64,000 nt of DNA from Pseudoxanthomonas winnipegensis (lineage in GTDB: Bacteria > Pseudomonadota > Gammaproteobacteria > Xanthomonadales > Xanthomonadaceae). The stretch is from NCBI RefSeq assembly GCF_004283755.1, contig NZ_SHMH01000007.1, positions 186,001 through 250,000 on the forward strand. The letters run 5' to 3'. Shown here piece after piece: positions 28,847-36,503 of this stretch. Position 1 is the stretch's first letter. The number at the start of each line of letters is the position of its first letter. The position numbers were made by a program, and so were the translations under genes. Below the pieces are notes generated by a model. That model had not been told where the DNA came from. It did not search any database and saw only the letters and a list, made by a program, of their open reading frames with translations.

Positions 28847-29253
28847 GCTCCCTTCTGCAAGACACGCCCGTCCCCGTGCGCCAGCGCCTGTCGGCGGCCT
28901 GGGGCGCGCTGATGTTCTGCTATCTGTATGGCGACTACTTCGGCCTATACACGCCGGACAAGCTCAAGGGCATGCTCGCCGGCGAAGGCCCGGTCGGCGC
29001 CTACAGCGAGGGCTCGCTGGTCGGGGTCTGCCTGATGATGGCGGTGCCGGCGCTGATGGTGCTCGGCGCGCTGCTGCTGCCGGCGCGCCTGTGCCGCTGG
29101 CTCAACGTGCTGCTGGGCATGGCCTACACCGCGATCATGCTGCTCACCCTGCCCGGCGCGCGGCCGTATTACCTGGTGCTGGGCGGGATCGAGATCGTCC
29201 TGTCGCTGAGCATCGCCGTCATCGCCCTGCGCTGGCCGCGCGCGAGGGCCTGA
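28843..29253 (+). CDS. DUF6326-like membrane protein
   Basis: The 136-residue product has four membrane segments. The N-terminal RLSAAWGALMFCYLYGDYFGLYTPDKLKGML is the most family-like stretch and is what I recognise from DUF6326 proteins. It starts at ATG 28843, overlapping the DUF4386 stop. Such pairs occur in diverse bacteria; function is unknown. The family name is from memory of the motif and is less certain than the membrane topology. Confidence 0.7.
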   Translation: MSSLLQDTPVPVRQRLSAAWGALMFCYLYGDYFGLYTPDKLKGMLAGEGPVGAYSEGSLVGVCLMMAVPALMVLGALLLPARLCRWLNVLLGMAYTAIMLLTLPGARPYYLVLGGIEIVLSLSIAVIALRWPRARA

Positions 29254-29264
29254 CCAACCGGCCG

Positions 29265-29301
29265 CACGGACCGGCGCGGGCATCGCCCGGGCCGGTCCGT
29301 G
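29265..29301. terminator. Long hairpin between convergent genes
   Basis: A perfect 11-bp inverted repeat, CACGGACCGGC / GCCGGTCCGTG, encloses a 15-nt centre that can itself pair (GCGGG with CCCG). It lies between the DUF6326-like gene and the converging M1 peptidase gene. There is no U-run, so it may block read-through only in part. Confidence 0.6.
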
Positions 29302-29313
29302 ATCCAGGCGGCC

Positions 29314-31308
29314 TCAGGCGCCGGGGACGGCGCTGTTGTTGGCGCGGTCGGCGTCGGGCAGCACGTGGTCGGGGTCGATCGTCACCTTGGACACCGGCTT
29401 GCGCGTGGCCAGCAGCAGTTGCGGCGCGGCGCGCTGGATCCAGGTCTCCACCGGCACGCGCCGATCCTCATGCGTGCCATCGGTGTAGTCGATGCGCAGC
29501 GTGGCCGGCATCACCAGCTTCTGCCGGTTCTCCAGCGTCACCGCCAGGCCCTTGGCCGCATCGCCATCGACGTACCTGGCCGCGCTGATGCCCAGGTCCA
29601 GCTGCCAGTTGTTGAAGTACCAGCCGCGCCACCACCACGACAGGTCCTCGCCGGCCTCGCTTTCCATGAAACGGAAGAAGTCCGACGGCGAGGGGTGCTT
29701 GTAGGCCCAGGTGGCGATGTACTTGCGGAACGCCGGATCGAAGCGCGCCGGTCCCAGGATCTGCTCGCGCAGCAGCACCAGACCCAGCGCGCCCTTGAAA
29801 TAGGTCACCGGATGGCGGTACTTCTCGCTGGTCGCATCGGCCAGGTCCATCAGCGTGGGCGCGTCCTTGTCGGCCAGCACCGGCAGGATCTCATCGACCG
29901 GGTTGCCGCCCTTGGGCGCGTATTCGCCGTCGCGCTTGGGCGCGTACTCGCCGTGGTTGAAGGCGTCGGAGGCGTAGACGTCGATGAAGGTGTTGAAGCC
30001 TTCGTCCATGAAGGCATGGCGGCGCTCGTTGGAGCCGACGATCATCGGGAACCAGCCGTGGCCCAGCTCGTGCGCGGTGATCCAGAACAGCTTGTCGTCC
30101 TTGTCCTCGTAGCCGTCGAACACGATGCCGGGATATTCCATGCCGGCGCCGTGGCCGCCCAGGTTGACCGCCACCGGCCACGGATAGGCGTACCACTTGT
30201 CCGAGAAGTGCTCGATGGCGCCCTTGACGTATTCGGTCGAACGCACCCAGTTGGCCGCGCCTTCCACCGGGTAGACCGACATGGCCAGCGCCTGCTTGCC
30301 GGCCGGCAGGTTGATCCGCGCGGCGTCCCAGACGAACGCCGGCGAGGCGGCGAAGGCCACGTCGCGGGTATGGTCCATGTGGAAGCGCCAGGTCTGGGTG
30401 CCGCTGCGCACGGGCCGGCTGGCCGGGTCGGTGACCTCCTCGGGGGTGCGGATCATCACCGTCTTGTCGCTGGCCTGCGCCTGCTTGAGCCGCGCGCGCT
30501 GGGTGGCGGTCAGGACCTCATCGGCATTGGTCAGCGCGCCGGAGCCGGCGACGATGTAGTTCCACGGCACGGTCACGGCGTAGTCGAAATCGCCGTACTC
30601 CAGGTAGAACTCCGAGCCCAGATACGGCTGCGTGTCCCAGCCACGCAGGTCGTCGTAGACGGCCATGCGCGGATACCACTGGGCGATCTCGAAGATGTCG
30701 CCGTTCTTGGTCGGGGTGACCGCGGTGCGTCCACCCCACTCGCCCGGCACCACGTAGCGGTAGGCGATATGCAGCTTGAGCACGCCGGTCCTGGCGGCCA
30801 GGTCGGTCGGCAGGTCCACGCGCATGCGCGTGTCGTCGACCAGATACCGCACCGGCACGCGCTTGCCGCCCTGCTCGACCTCGACGCTGGCGATGGTCAT
30901 GCCGTCGCTGCCGGGCGAGGTGCGGCCGGGACGCGCGGTGCGGGTGCTGGCCGCGCGCGAATCGGCGCGGTAGATGTTCTGGTCCAGCTGCAGCCACAGC
31001 ACGTCCAGCGCGTCGGGGCTGTGGTTGCTGTAGGTGATGGTCGCCTCGCCGCTCAGCGTGTGGCTGGCCGGGTCGATGCTGGCCTTGAGCGCGTAATCGG
31101 CGCGGTTCTGCCAGAACAGCGGGCCGGGCTTGCCGGCGCCGCCGCGCACGGCCGTGGCCGGCGTGGGCAGCTGCAGCGGGGCGAAAGCCTCCAGCGGCTT
31201 GAAGCCGGTGTCCTGGGCGGCGGGCTCGGCGGCCTGCGCGGCCACGCAGGCCAGCAGGGAGGACAGCAGGACCAGGGCGTGCAGCCCACGGCGACGGGAC
31301 GCGGTCAT
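29314..31308 (-). CDS. M1 family zinc metallopeptidase
   Basis: The 664-residue exported enzyme has a signal peptide (about 1-27, VLLSSLLACVAAQA) and an N-terminal beta-saddle domain. The gluzincin motif HELGH is at 413-417, with the third zinc ligand Glu436 in FMDEGFNTF, exactly HEXXH-18-E. A short internal duplication, GEYAPKRDGEYAPK, follows near 447. The family cleaves N-terminal residues from peptides. The GAMEN exopeptidase motif is replaced by GGHGAGMEYPG, as in the cold-active and LTA4-hydrolase-related branches. Probably periplasmic; this fits the peptide-use genes elsewhere in the window. Confidence 0.92.
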   Translation of the reverse strand: MTASRRRGLHALVLLSSLLACVAAQAAEPAAQDTGFKPLEAFAPLQLPTPATAVRGGAGKPGPLFWQNRADYALKASIDPASHTLSGEATITYSNHSPDALDVLWLQLDQNIYRADSRAASTRTARPGRTSPGSDGMTIASVEVEQGGKRVPVRYLVDDTRMRVDLPTDLAARTGVLKLHIAYRYVVPGEWGGRTAVTPTKNGDIFEIAQWYPRMAVYDDLRGWDTQPYLGSEFYLEYGDFDYAVTVPWNYIVAGSGALTNADEVLTATQRARLKQAQASDKTVMIRTPEEVTDPASRPVRSGTQTWRFHMDHTRDVAFAASPAFVWDAARINLPAGKQALAMSVYPVEGAANWVRSTEYVKGAIEHFSDKWYAYPWPVAVNLGGHGAGMEYPGIVFDGYEDKDDKLFWITAHELGHGWFPMIVGSNERRHAFMDEGFNTFIDVYASDAFNHGEYAPKRDGEYAPKGGNPVDEILPVLADKDAPTLMDLADATSEKYRHPVTYFKGALGLVLLREQILGPARFDPAFRKYIATWAYKHPSPSDFFRFMESEAGEDLSWWWRGWYFNNWQLDLGISAARYVDGDAAKGLAVTLENRQKLVMPATLRIDYTDGTHEDRRVPVETWIQRAAPQLLLATRKPVSKVTIDPDHVLPDADRANNSAVPGA

Positions 31309-31409
31309 GGCGTGGCGGGATCCGGGCGGAGAGGGGGACTTCGAATCCTACCTTGCAGTCCGGTCAGGTCATGGGCCATTGGTCCTGGGCGCGGCCCGCC
31401 GCGGATGGT

Positions 31410-31862
31410 CTAGAACGGTTTGGCCAGCACCAGGTAGACGATCACCACCAGCCCCAGCACGGGCAGCTCGTTGAACCAGCGCAGCGCCCGACCCGAGGGC
31501 AGCGCGCCGCCGCGCGCCACGCGCTTGAGCCAGCGCCCGGACACCACGTAGTGCGCCAGCACCAGCACCACCAGCGCCAGCTTGGCGTGCAGCCAGCCGC
31601 TGCCCGGACCGACCATGGTCGGGAAGTCCGGGATGAAGCGGTAGCCCAGCCACAGCACCAGGCCCAGCACCAGCGCGATGCCGAACATCATGTGCCCGAA
31701 GCGATACAGCCGCCGTCCCATCAGCACCAGCCGCGCCTGCACCTCGGGCTGGCCGGCGCTTTCGGCCAGGTTGACCAGGATGCGCGGCAGGTAGAACACC
31801 GCCGCCATCCACGCCACCACGAACACCACATGGAGGGTCTTGACCCAGAAATAAGCCTGCAT
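31410..31862 (-). CDS. hemJ: Protoporphyrinogen IX oxidase, HemJ-type membrane protein
   Basis: The 150-residue protein has four membrane helices. It matches the HemJ/UPF0093 family through WVKTLHVVFVVAWMAAVFYLPRILV, with the conserved His at residue 11, and later WLHAKLALVVLVLAHYV with a second His and the Lys. HemJ oxidises protoporphyrinogen IX to protoporphyrin IX and binds heme b. It is divergent from the methyltransferase gene across 42 bp. CopD-like proteins look similar, but the motif pattern favours HemJ. Confidence 0.85.
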   Translation of the reverse strand: MQAYFWVKTLHVVFVVAWMAAVFYLPRILVNLAESAGQPEVQARLVLMGRRLYRFGHMMFGIALVLGLVLWLGYRFIPDFPTMVGPGSGWLHAKLALVVLVLAHYVVSGRWLKRVARGGALPSGRALRWFNELPVLGLVVIVYLVLAKPF

Positions 31863-31904
31863 CGAATCGGCTCCGTGGCGCGCGCAGCTGCGAAGAGGCG
31901 ATCA

Positions 31905-32528
31905 TTGTCGCTCATCCCTTCCCAGGCCCGCATCTTGGACAAGCGCTACGACGCCGCCTATTTCCAGCACTGGTATCGCGGCGGCGACATCGGCGGCAGC
32001 GCGCGGCTGGCGCGCAAGGTCGCCCTGGCGGTCAGCTGCGCCGAGTACTGGCTCGAACGCCCCATCCGCACCGTGCTGGACATCGGCTGCGGCGAAGGCG
32101 CCTGGCGCGCGCCGCTGCGCAAGCTGCGGCCCAAGGCGCAGTACCTGGGCTTCGACAGCAGCGACTACGCCGTGCGCCGCTTCGGCGCGCGCCGCAACCT
32201 GCACCTGGCCGCCTTCGGCGATTTCCAGTGGCTGCGCCCGTGCGCGCCGGTGGATCTGCTGGTGTGTTCGGACGTGCTGCACTACCTGCCCGACGCCGAA
32301 CTGCGCCGCGGCCTGCCCGGCCTGGCCGAGCTGTGCGGCGGGGTGGCGTTCCTGGAGACCTTCGCCGCGGAGGACGCGTTCGAGGGCGACCACGTCGGCT
32401 TCCAGGCGCGGCCGGCAGCGTGGTACCGGCGCCAGTTCAGGCGCGCCGGGCTGCGCGCGGCCGGCTCGCACTGCTGGCTCGGCCCGGCTCTGGCCGCCGA
32501 GGCGGCGGCGCTGGAAGCCAGCCCCTGA
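31905..32528 (+). CDS. Class I SAM-dependent methyltransferase
   Basis: A 207-residue methyltransferase with the SAM-binding motif I VLDIGCGEGAW at about 58-68, then YLGFDSSDYAV (motif II) and VDLLVCSDVLHYLPD (motif IV region). The start is TTG at 31905: AGAGG at 31894-31898 is well placed, and no ATG or GTG gives a sensible N-terminus. Substrate is not predictable. It is read divergently from hemJ and runs toward the PHB depolymerase gene 88 bp downstream. Confidence 0.85.
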   Translation: MSLIPSQARILDKRYDAAYFQHWYRGGDIGGSARLARKVALAVSCAEYWLERPIRTVLDIGCGEGAWRAPLRKLRPKAQYLGFDSSDYAVRRFGARRNLHLAAFGDFQWLRPCAPVDLLVCSDVLHYLPDAELRRGLPGLAELCGGVAFLETFAAEDAFEGDHVGFQARPAAWYRRQFRRAGLRAAGSHCWLGPALAAEAAALEASP

Positions 32529-32616
32529 GCCGGTCCACGGCGCTTTCATGTGGCGCGCCCGCCGTTGGGCTATCCTGCGCCGCGGCAACCGCCTGATCCA
32601 GCACGGTTTTGTTCCT

Positions 32617-33861
32617 ATGATGCTTTACCAGTGGCATGAAATGGGCCGTCAGTGGATGGCCCCATGGGTCCACCTGGCCGACGCCAGCTCGCGCATTTTT
32701 TCCGATCCCAACAGCTGGCTCTCGGCCCTGCCGGGCGCCGAGCGCATCTCGGCCTACAACGAGCTGATGCATCGGCTGGGCAAGGATTACGAGAAGCCCG
32801 ACTGGGACATCGGCGAGGTCGAGGTCGATGGCCACACCCTGCCGGTGATCGAGCAGGAGATCATCGCCAAGCCGTTCTGCCGGCTGCTGCGCTTCAAGCG
32901 CTTCACCGACGATCAGGCGGTGATCGCCGGGCTCAAGGCCCAGCCCGCCGTGCTGGTGGTCGCGCCCCTGTCCGGCCACCACGCCACGCTGCTGCGCGAC
33001 ACCGTGCGCACCCTGCTGCGCGACCACAAGGTCTATGTGACCGAATGGATCGACGCGCGCCTGGTGCCGGCCGAGCAAGGCGGTTTCGGCCTGGAGGACT
33101 ATGTCGCCTACATCCAGGAATTCATCCGCCATATCGGCGCCGACAAGCTGCACGTGATGAGCGTGTGCCAGCCCACGGTGCCGGTGCTGGCCGCGGTGTC
33201 GCTGATGGCCAGCGCGGGCGAGACCACGCCGCGCTCGCTGGTGATGATGGGCGGGCCGATCGACGCGCGCGTCAGCCCGACCCAGGTCAACGACCTGGCC
33301 ACGCGCAACCCGCTGTCCTGGTTCGAGCACAACGTCATCCATACCGTGCCGGTGAACTACCCCGGCCACGGCCGCGCGGTCTATCCGGGCTTCCTGCAGC
33401 ACGCCGGCTTCATCGCCATGAATCCCAGCCGCCACTTCCAGTCGCACTGGGACTTCTACGCCGACCTGGTCAAGGGCGACCTGGAAGACGCCGACGCCCA
33501 CCGCCGCTTCTACGACGAATACAACGCGGTGCTGGACATGCCGGCCGAGTTCTACCTGGACACCATCCGCGTGGTCTTCCAGGAGTTCCTGCTGCCGCGC
33601 GGGCTGTGGACGATCGACGGCGTCAAGGTCGATCCGTCGGCGATCACCGGCACCGCGCTGCTGAGCATCGAGGGCGAACTGGACGACATCGCCGGCCTCG
33701 GCCAGACCAAGGCCGCGCACGGACTGTGCACCGGCATTCCCAAGGCCAGGCGCAAGCACATCACCGTCGAAGGCGCCGGCCATTACGGCATCTTCAGCGG
33801 CCGCCGCTGGCGCGAGTCGGTCTATCCCGACGTCAAGGCCTTCATCGCCAAGTACAACTGA
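32617..33861 (+). CDS. phaZ: Intracellular polyhydroxybutyrate depolymerase
   Basis: The 414-residue protein starts at MMLYQWHEMGRQW, the typical PhaZ N-terminus. The nucleophile is a cysteine (Cys184) in VMSVCQPTVPVLAA, the cysteine-type lipase box of intracellular depolymerases. The acid lies in SIEGELDDIAGLGQT and the His in GAGHYGIFSGRRWR. It mobilises cytosolic polyhydroxyalkanoate granules. No PHA synthase or phasin is in the window. An upstream extension from 32548 is not conserved. Confidence 0.93.
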   Translation: MMLYQWHEMGRQWMAPWVHLADASSRIFSDPNSWLSALPGAERISAYNELMHRLGKDYEKPDWDIGEVEVDGHTLPVIEQEIIAKPFCRLLRFKRFTDDQAVIAGLKAQPAVLVVAPLSGHHATLLRDTVRTLLRDHKVYVTEWIDARLVPAEQGGFGLEDYVAYIQEFIRHIGADKLHVMSVCQPTVPVLAAVSLMASAGETTPRSLVMMGGPIDARVSPTQVNDLATRNPLSWFEHNVIHTVPVNYPGHGRAVYPGFLQHAGFIAMNPSRHFQSHWDFYADLVKGDLEDADAHRRFYDEYNAVLDMPAEFYLDTIRVVFQEFLLPRGLWTIDGVKVDPSAITGTALLSIEGELDDIAGLGQTKAAHGLCTGIPKARRKHITVEGAGHYGIFSGRRWRESVYPDVKAFIAKYN

Positions 33862-33868
33862 GGCAGAA

Positions 33869-33918
33869 GTGAGTGGAGAGGAGTGAGGAGTGAGCAAAAG
33901 CACCGCCTCTCCACTCAC
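33869..33918. repeat. GAGTGAG-rich inverted repeat after phaZ
   Basis: GTGAGTGGAGAG at 33869-33880 is an exact reverse complement of 33907-33918, and purine-rich GAGGAGTGAG has a partner CTCACTCCTC overlapping the right arm. A strand-biased GA-rich arm followed by a TC-rich arm makes a long hairpin between convergent genes. It may terminate both, or be a dispersed repeat; one copy is seen here. Confidence 0.6.
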
Positions 33919-33944
33919 TCCTCGCTTCGCTCACTCGTCGTCTC

Positions 33945-34850
33945 TCACACCACCGGCGTGCGCACCAGCAGGTGCTTGGCGAGCCAGCCGTGGAAACGCC
34001 CGATCCAGCGCGCCAGATGCAGGGTCAGGAACAGCAGCAGGAATCCGGCCACCGACACGACGATCACGATCCACGGGCCGGTGTCCAGCACGGTCTCGCC
34101 GTTCGCCCAGACCACGTACTGGCTGCCGCTCAGCAGGCTCAGCGGCGAGAGCAGGCAGGCGAACGCGGTGGACCCCAGCGCGACGATCAGCGTGAAGTAG
34201 GCGATGCCCAGCGGCAGCATCAACAGCAGGTAGAGCATCGCCGTCCAGGTGCCCGCATCGGTGAACAACTCCCCCAGACGCTTGAACCAGGACTTGTCGC
34301 GCTGGGTATAGAGCGGGCGCCGCGGCATGCGCACGCCGAGCAGGACTTCGACGATGCGTCCCTCGACCAGCGACAGCAGGCGCACCGACATCAGGAACAG
34401 CAGCAGGATCGGGATGCCGATGATCAGGATCAGCAGACCGACCGACAGGCTGGCGCCGGTCACCACCCAGCTGAAGTAGAAGACGCCGGTGGCCATCGAC
34501 AGCAGCATGTAGAACAGCGCGCCGTAGGTGCGCGGATCGGCGGCCACGCCGAAGAAGCGCCCCAGCCAGGAGCGACGCGGCGGCGGCGGCGGCGGGCGCA
34601 GCGCGCGGCTCACCGTGACCTCGGTCTGGCGATAGATGTCGGCCACCTCCTCCGGCGCGCCGTAGCTGCCGGCGACCGAGGCGATCACCTCGGCCTCGCT
34701 CCTGCCGGGCTGCTCGGCCAGCTCGGCGCGCAGATACTCCTCGGCGTCGTAGAGCGCGTCCTGGATCATGGCCGGGTCGGCGCCCTTCAGTGCCGCACGC
34801 AGCTGGTCCAGGTACTCGGGGATGGTGGTGGGCAAACCTTGTGCGTTCAT
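33945..34850 (-). CDS. HAAS-domain membrane sensor protein
   Basis: The 301-residue product has an N-terminal helical HAAS/DUF1700-type domain at about 8-80 (YLDQLRAALKGADPAMIQDALYDAEEYL, then GSYGAPEEVADIYRQTE) and a Pro-rich linker. The remainder has six to eight membrane helices resembling the putative sensor domain found with it. HAAS proteins are typically co-encoded with PadR regulators, as here: the start overlaps the padR stop by 4 bp. The signal sensed is unknown. Confidence 0.85.
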   Translation of the reverse strand: MNAQGLPTTIPEYLDQLRAALKGADPAMIQDALYDAEEYLRAELAEQPGRSEAEVIASVAGSYGAPEEVADIYRQTEVTVSRALRPPPPPPRRSWLGRFFGVAADPRTYGALFYMLLSMATGVFYFSWVVTGASLSVGLLILIIGIPILLLFLMSVRLLSLVEGRIVEVLLGVRMPRRPLYTQRDKSWFKRLGELFTDAGTWTAMLYLLLMLPLGIAYFTLIVALGSTAFACLLSPLSLLSGSQYVVWANGETVLDTGPWIVIVVSVAGFLLLFLTLHLARWIGRFHGWLAKHLLVRTPVV

Positions 34851-35212
34851 GCGGTGGTCCCCTTGAGGACAAGATCAACGGAATCTCGGGTGGCGCGCCA
34901 GGCGGCGGCCCATTGCGCCAGGACCTGTCGGCCCGCGGCGGTGATGCGGTAGTAGCGGCGCGGCGGGCCGGACGCCGACGGCTCGACCTCGCTCTCCAGC
35001 AGGCCGGCGGCCTCCAGATTGCGCAGCACCGGATACAGCGCGCTCTGCTTGCCGGCCAGCACGCCCTGGCCCAGCTGCTCCATGCGCTTGGCGATCAGAT
35101 AGCCGTACAGCGGCTCCTCGGCCTGGGCCAGCACCGCCAGCAGCGCGAGCGAGACGGTGCCGGCGCTGAGCTCCTTCTGGAACTTCTTCAGTTGGCTGTC
35201 GACATCGACCAT
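34847..35212 (-). CDS. PadR family transcriptional regulator
   Basis: The 121-residue winged-helix regulator has LALLAVLAQAEEPLYGYLIAKRMEQLG (first helices), GVLAGKQSALYPVLRNLEAAGLLES (recognition helix and turn) and PPRRYYRITAAGRQVL (wing), the PadR signature. It is the first gene of a two-gene operon with the HAAS membrane protein. PadR proteins usually repress their own operon; a candidate operator lies immediately upstream at 35230-35271. Confidence 0.92.
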   Translation of the reverse strand: MVDVDSQLKKFQKELSAGTVSLALLAVLAQAEEPLYGYLIAKRMEQLGQGVLAGKQSALYPVLRNLEAAGLLESEVEPSASGPPRRYYRITAAGRQVLAQWAAAWRATRDSVDLVLKGTTA

Positions 35213-35229
35213 GGACGCGGCGTGCGGGC

Positions 35230-35271
35230 ACTAGGTTGAACACAACACTAGTGTGAACTTGGGACTAGTGG
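35230..35271. promoter_or_regulatory. Candidate PadR operator with three phased CTAG sites
   Basis: CTAG occurs at 35231, 35248 and 35265, exactly 17 bp apart. The 17-bp units begin ACTAGGTTGAAC, ACTAGTGTGAAC and ACTAGTGGATGT. The middle one lies in the palindrome ACACTAGTGT (35245-35254). It sits 18-59 bp upstream of padR and close to the corA promoter region on the other strand. A role as operator is inferred from position and regularity. Confidence 0.5.
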
Positions 35272-35332
35272 ATGTGCCGGTGGTCATGCCCGCGGCGGAT
35301 CGTGTTGCCGCCTTCAGCCGCCCGGGCGCAGG

Positions 35333-36382
35333 ATGCCGCGCATGACCCTGCTCCCGCATACCGACTCCCTGCCCCCCGTCCCGCAACCGCCTTCGGCCCC
35401 TGGCAACCCGGCCTGTGTGATCACCTGCGCCGCCTACGACCGGCAAGGCACGCGCACCAACCTGACCCTGGACGAGATCAGCGACGTGCTGGCCCGCGAC
35501 GACGGCTCGTTCGTCTGGGTCGGCCTGTACGAGCCCGAGGAACACGTCCTGCTGAAGCTGCAGGAGGAGTTCTGCCTGCACCCGCTGGCCGTCGAGGACG
35601 CCGGCAAGGCGCACCAGCGGCCCAAGCTGGAGACCTACGGCCACTCGCTGTTCATGGCCATGCACACCGTGCAGGTCATCGACGAACGCATCCGCTACGG
35701 CGAGACCCAGGCCTTCCTCGGCCAGCGCTATCTGATCACCGTGCGCCACGGCGCCTCGCTGTCCTACACCCCGGCGCGCCAGCGCATCGAGCGCGAGCCG
35801 GAGTTGCTCAAGCTCGGCCCGGCCTACTGCCTGTACACCGTGCTGGACTTCATCGTCGACAACTACCTGCCGATCATCGAGGAGTCGCGCGGCACGCTGT
35901 TCACCCTGGAACGCGACATCTTCTCCGAGACCTACCGCGGCGCGGTGGTGCGCCGGCTGTACGACCTCAAGCGCGAACTGACCCTGATGCGCGTGGCGGT
36001 CGGGCCGCTGCAGGACGTCCTGGCCCAGTTGGTGCGCACCCAGAACCCGCTGGTGCCCGAGGAGATCCGCCTGTACATGCGCGATGTCCACGACCACGCG
36101 CTGCGCGTCAACGACGGCATCGACACCCTGCGCGAGATGCTCGGCACCGCGCTCAGCGTCAACCTGTCGCTGGTGACCCTGGGCCAGGGCGAGACGGTCA
36201 AGCGGCTGGGCGCCTGGGCCGCGCTGCTGGCGGCCCCGACCCTGATGACCAGCTGGTACGGCATGAACTTCGAAGGCATGCCCGAGCTGCACGCGCGCTT
36301 CGGCTACTGGGTGCTGATCGGCGCGGTCGCGGTGACATGCGGCGTGCTGTACGTGCTGTTCAAGCGGGCGCGCTGGCTCTGA
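35333..36382 (+). CDS. corA: Magnesium/cobalt transporter CorA
   Basis: CorA is a pentameric Mg2+ channel. The 349-residue protein has a long cytosolic N-domain with the family helix stretch REMLGTALSVNLSLVTL. Two C-terminal membrane helices (about 300-345) follow, with the pore signature YGMNF between them (SWYGMNFEGMPEL). ATG 35333 or 35342 could be used. It is read divergently from padR. Together with MgtE the window has two constitutive-type magnesium channels. Confidence 0.95.
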   Translation: MPRMTLLPHTDSLPPVPQPPSAPGNPACVITCAAYDRQGTRTNLTLDEISDVLARDDGSFVWVGLYEPEEHVLLKLQEEFCLHPLAVEDAGKAHQRPKLETYGHSLFMAMHTVQVIDERIRYGETQAFLGQRYLITVRHGASLSYTPARQRIEREPELLKLGPAYCLYTVLDFIVDNYLPIIEESRGTLFTLERDIFSETYRGAVVRRLYDLKRELTLMRVAVGPLQDVLAQLVRTQNPLVPEEIRLYMRDVHDHALRVNDGIDTLREMLGTALSVNLSLVTLGQGETVKRLGAWAALLAAPTLMTSWYGMNFEGMPELHARFGYWVLIGAVAVTCGVLYVLFKRARWL

Positions 36383-36503
36383 GCGGCGCCGCCGCGCGGG
36401 CGGCTACTAGACCAAAGTAGGAGCCGTCACCAGCACAATGGATGATTGACCCCCGCCGGGGCTTGTTGAACCCTGTCTGCCACATTACAGCCGGGGACAT
36501 TTC

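Noticed and set aside
36463-36491. TTGTTG/TACAGC promoter-like pair before cstA
   Set aside because: The implied transcription start would fall at or after the ribosome binding site.
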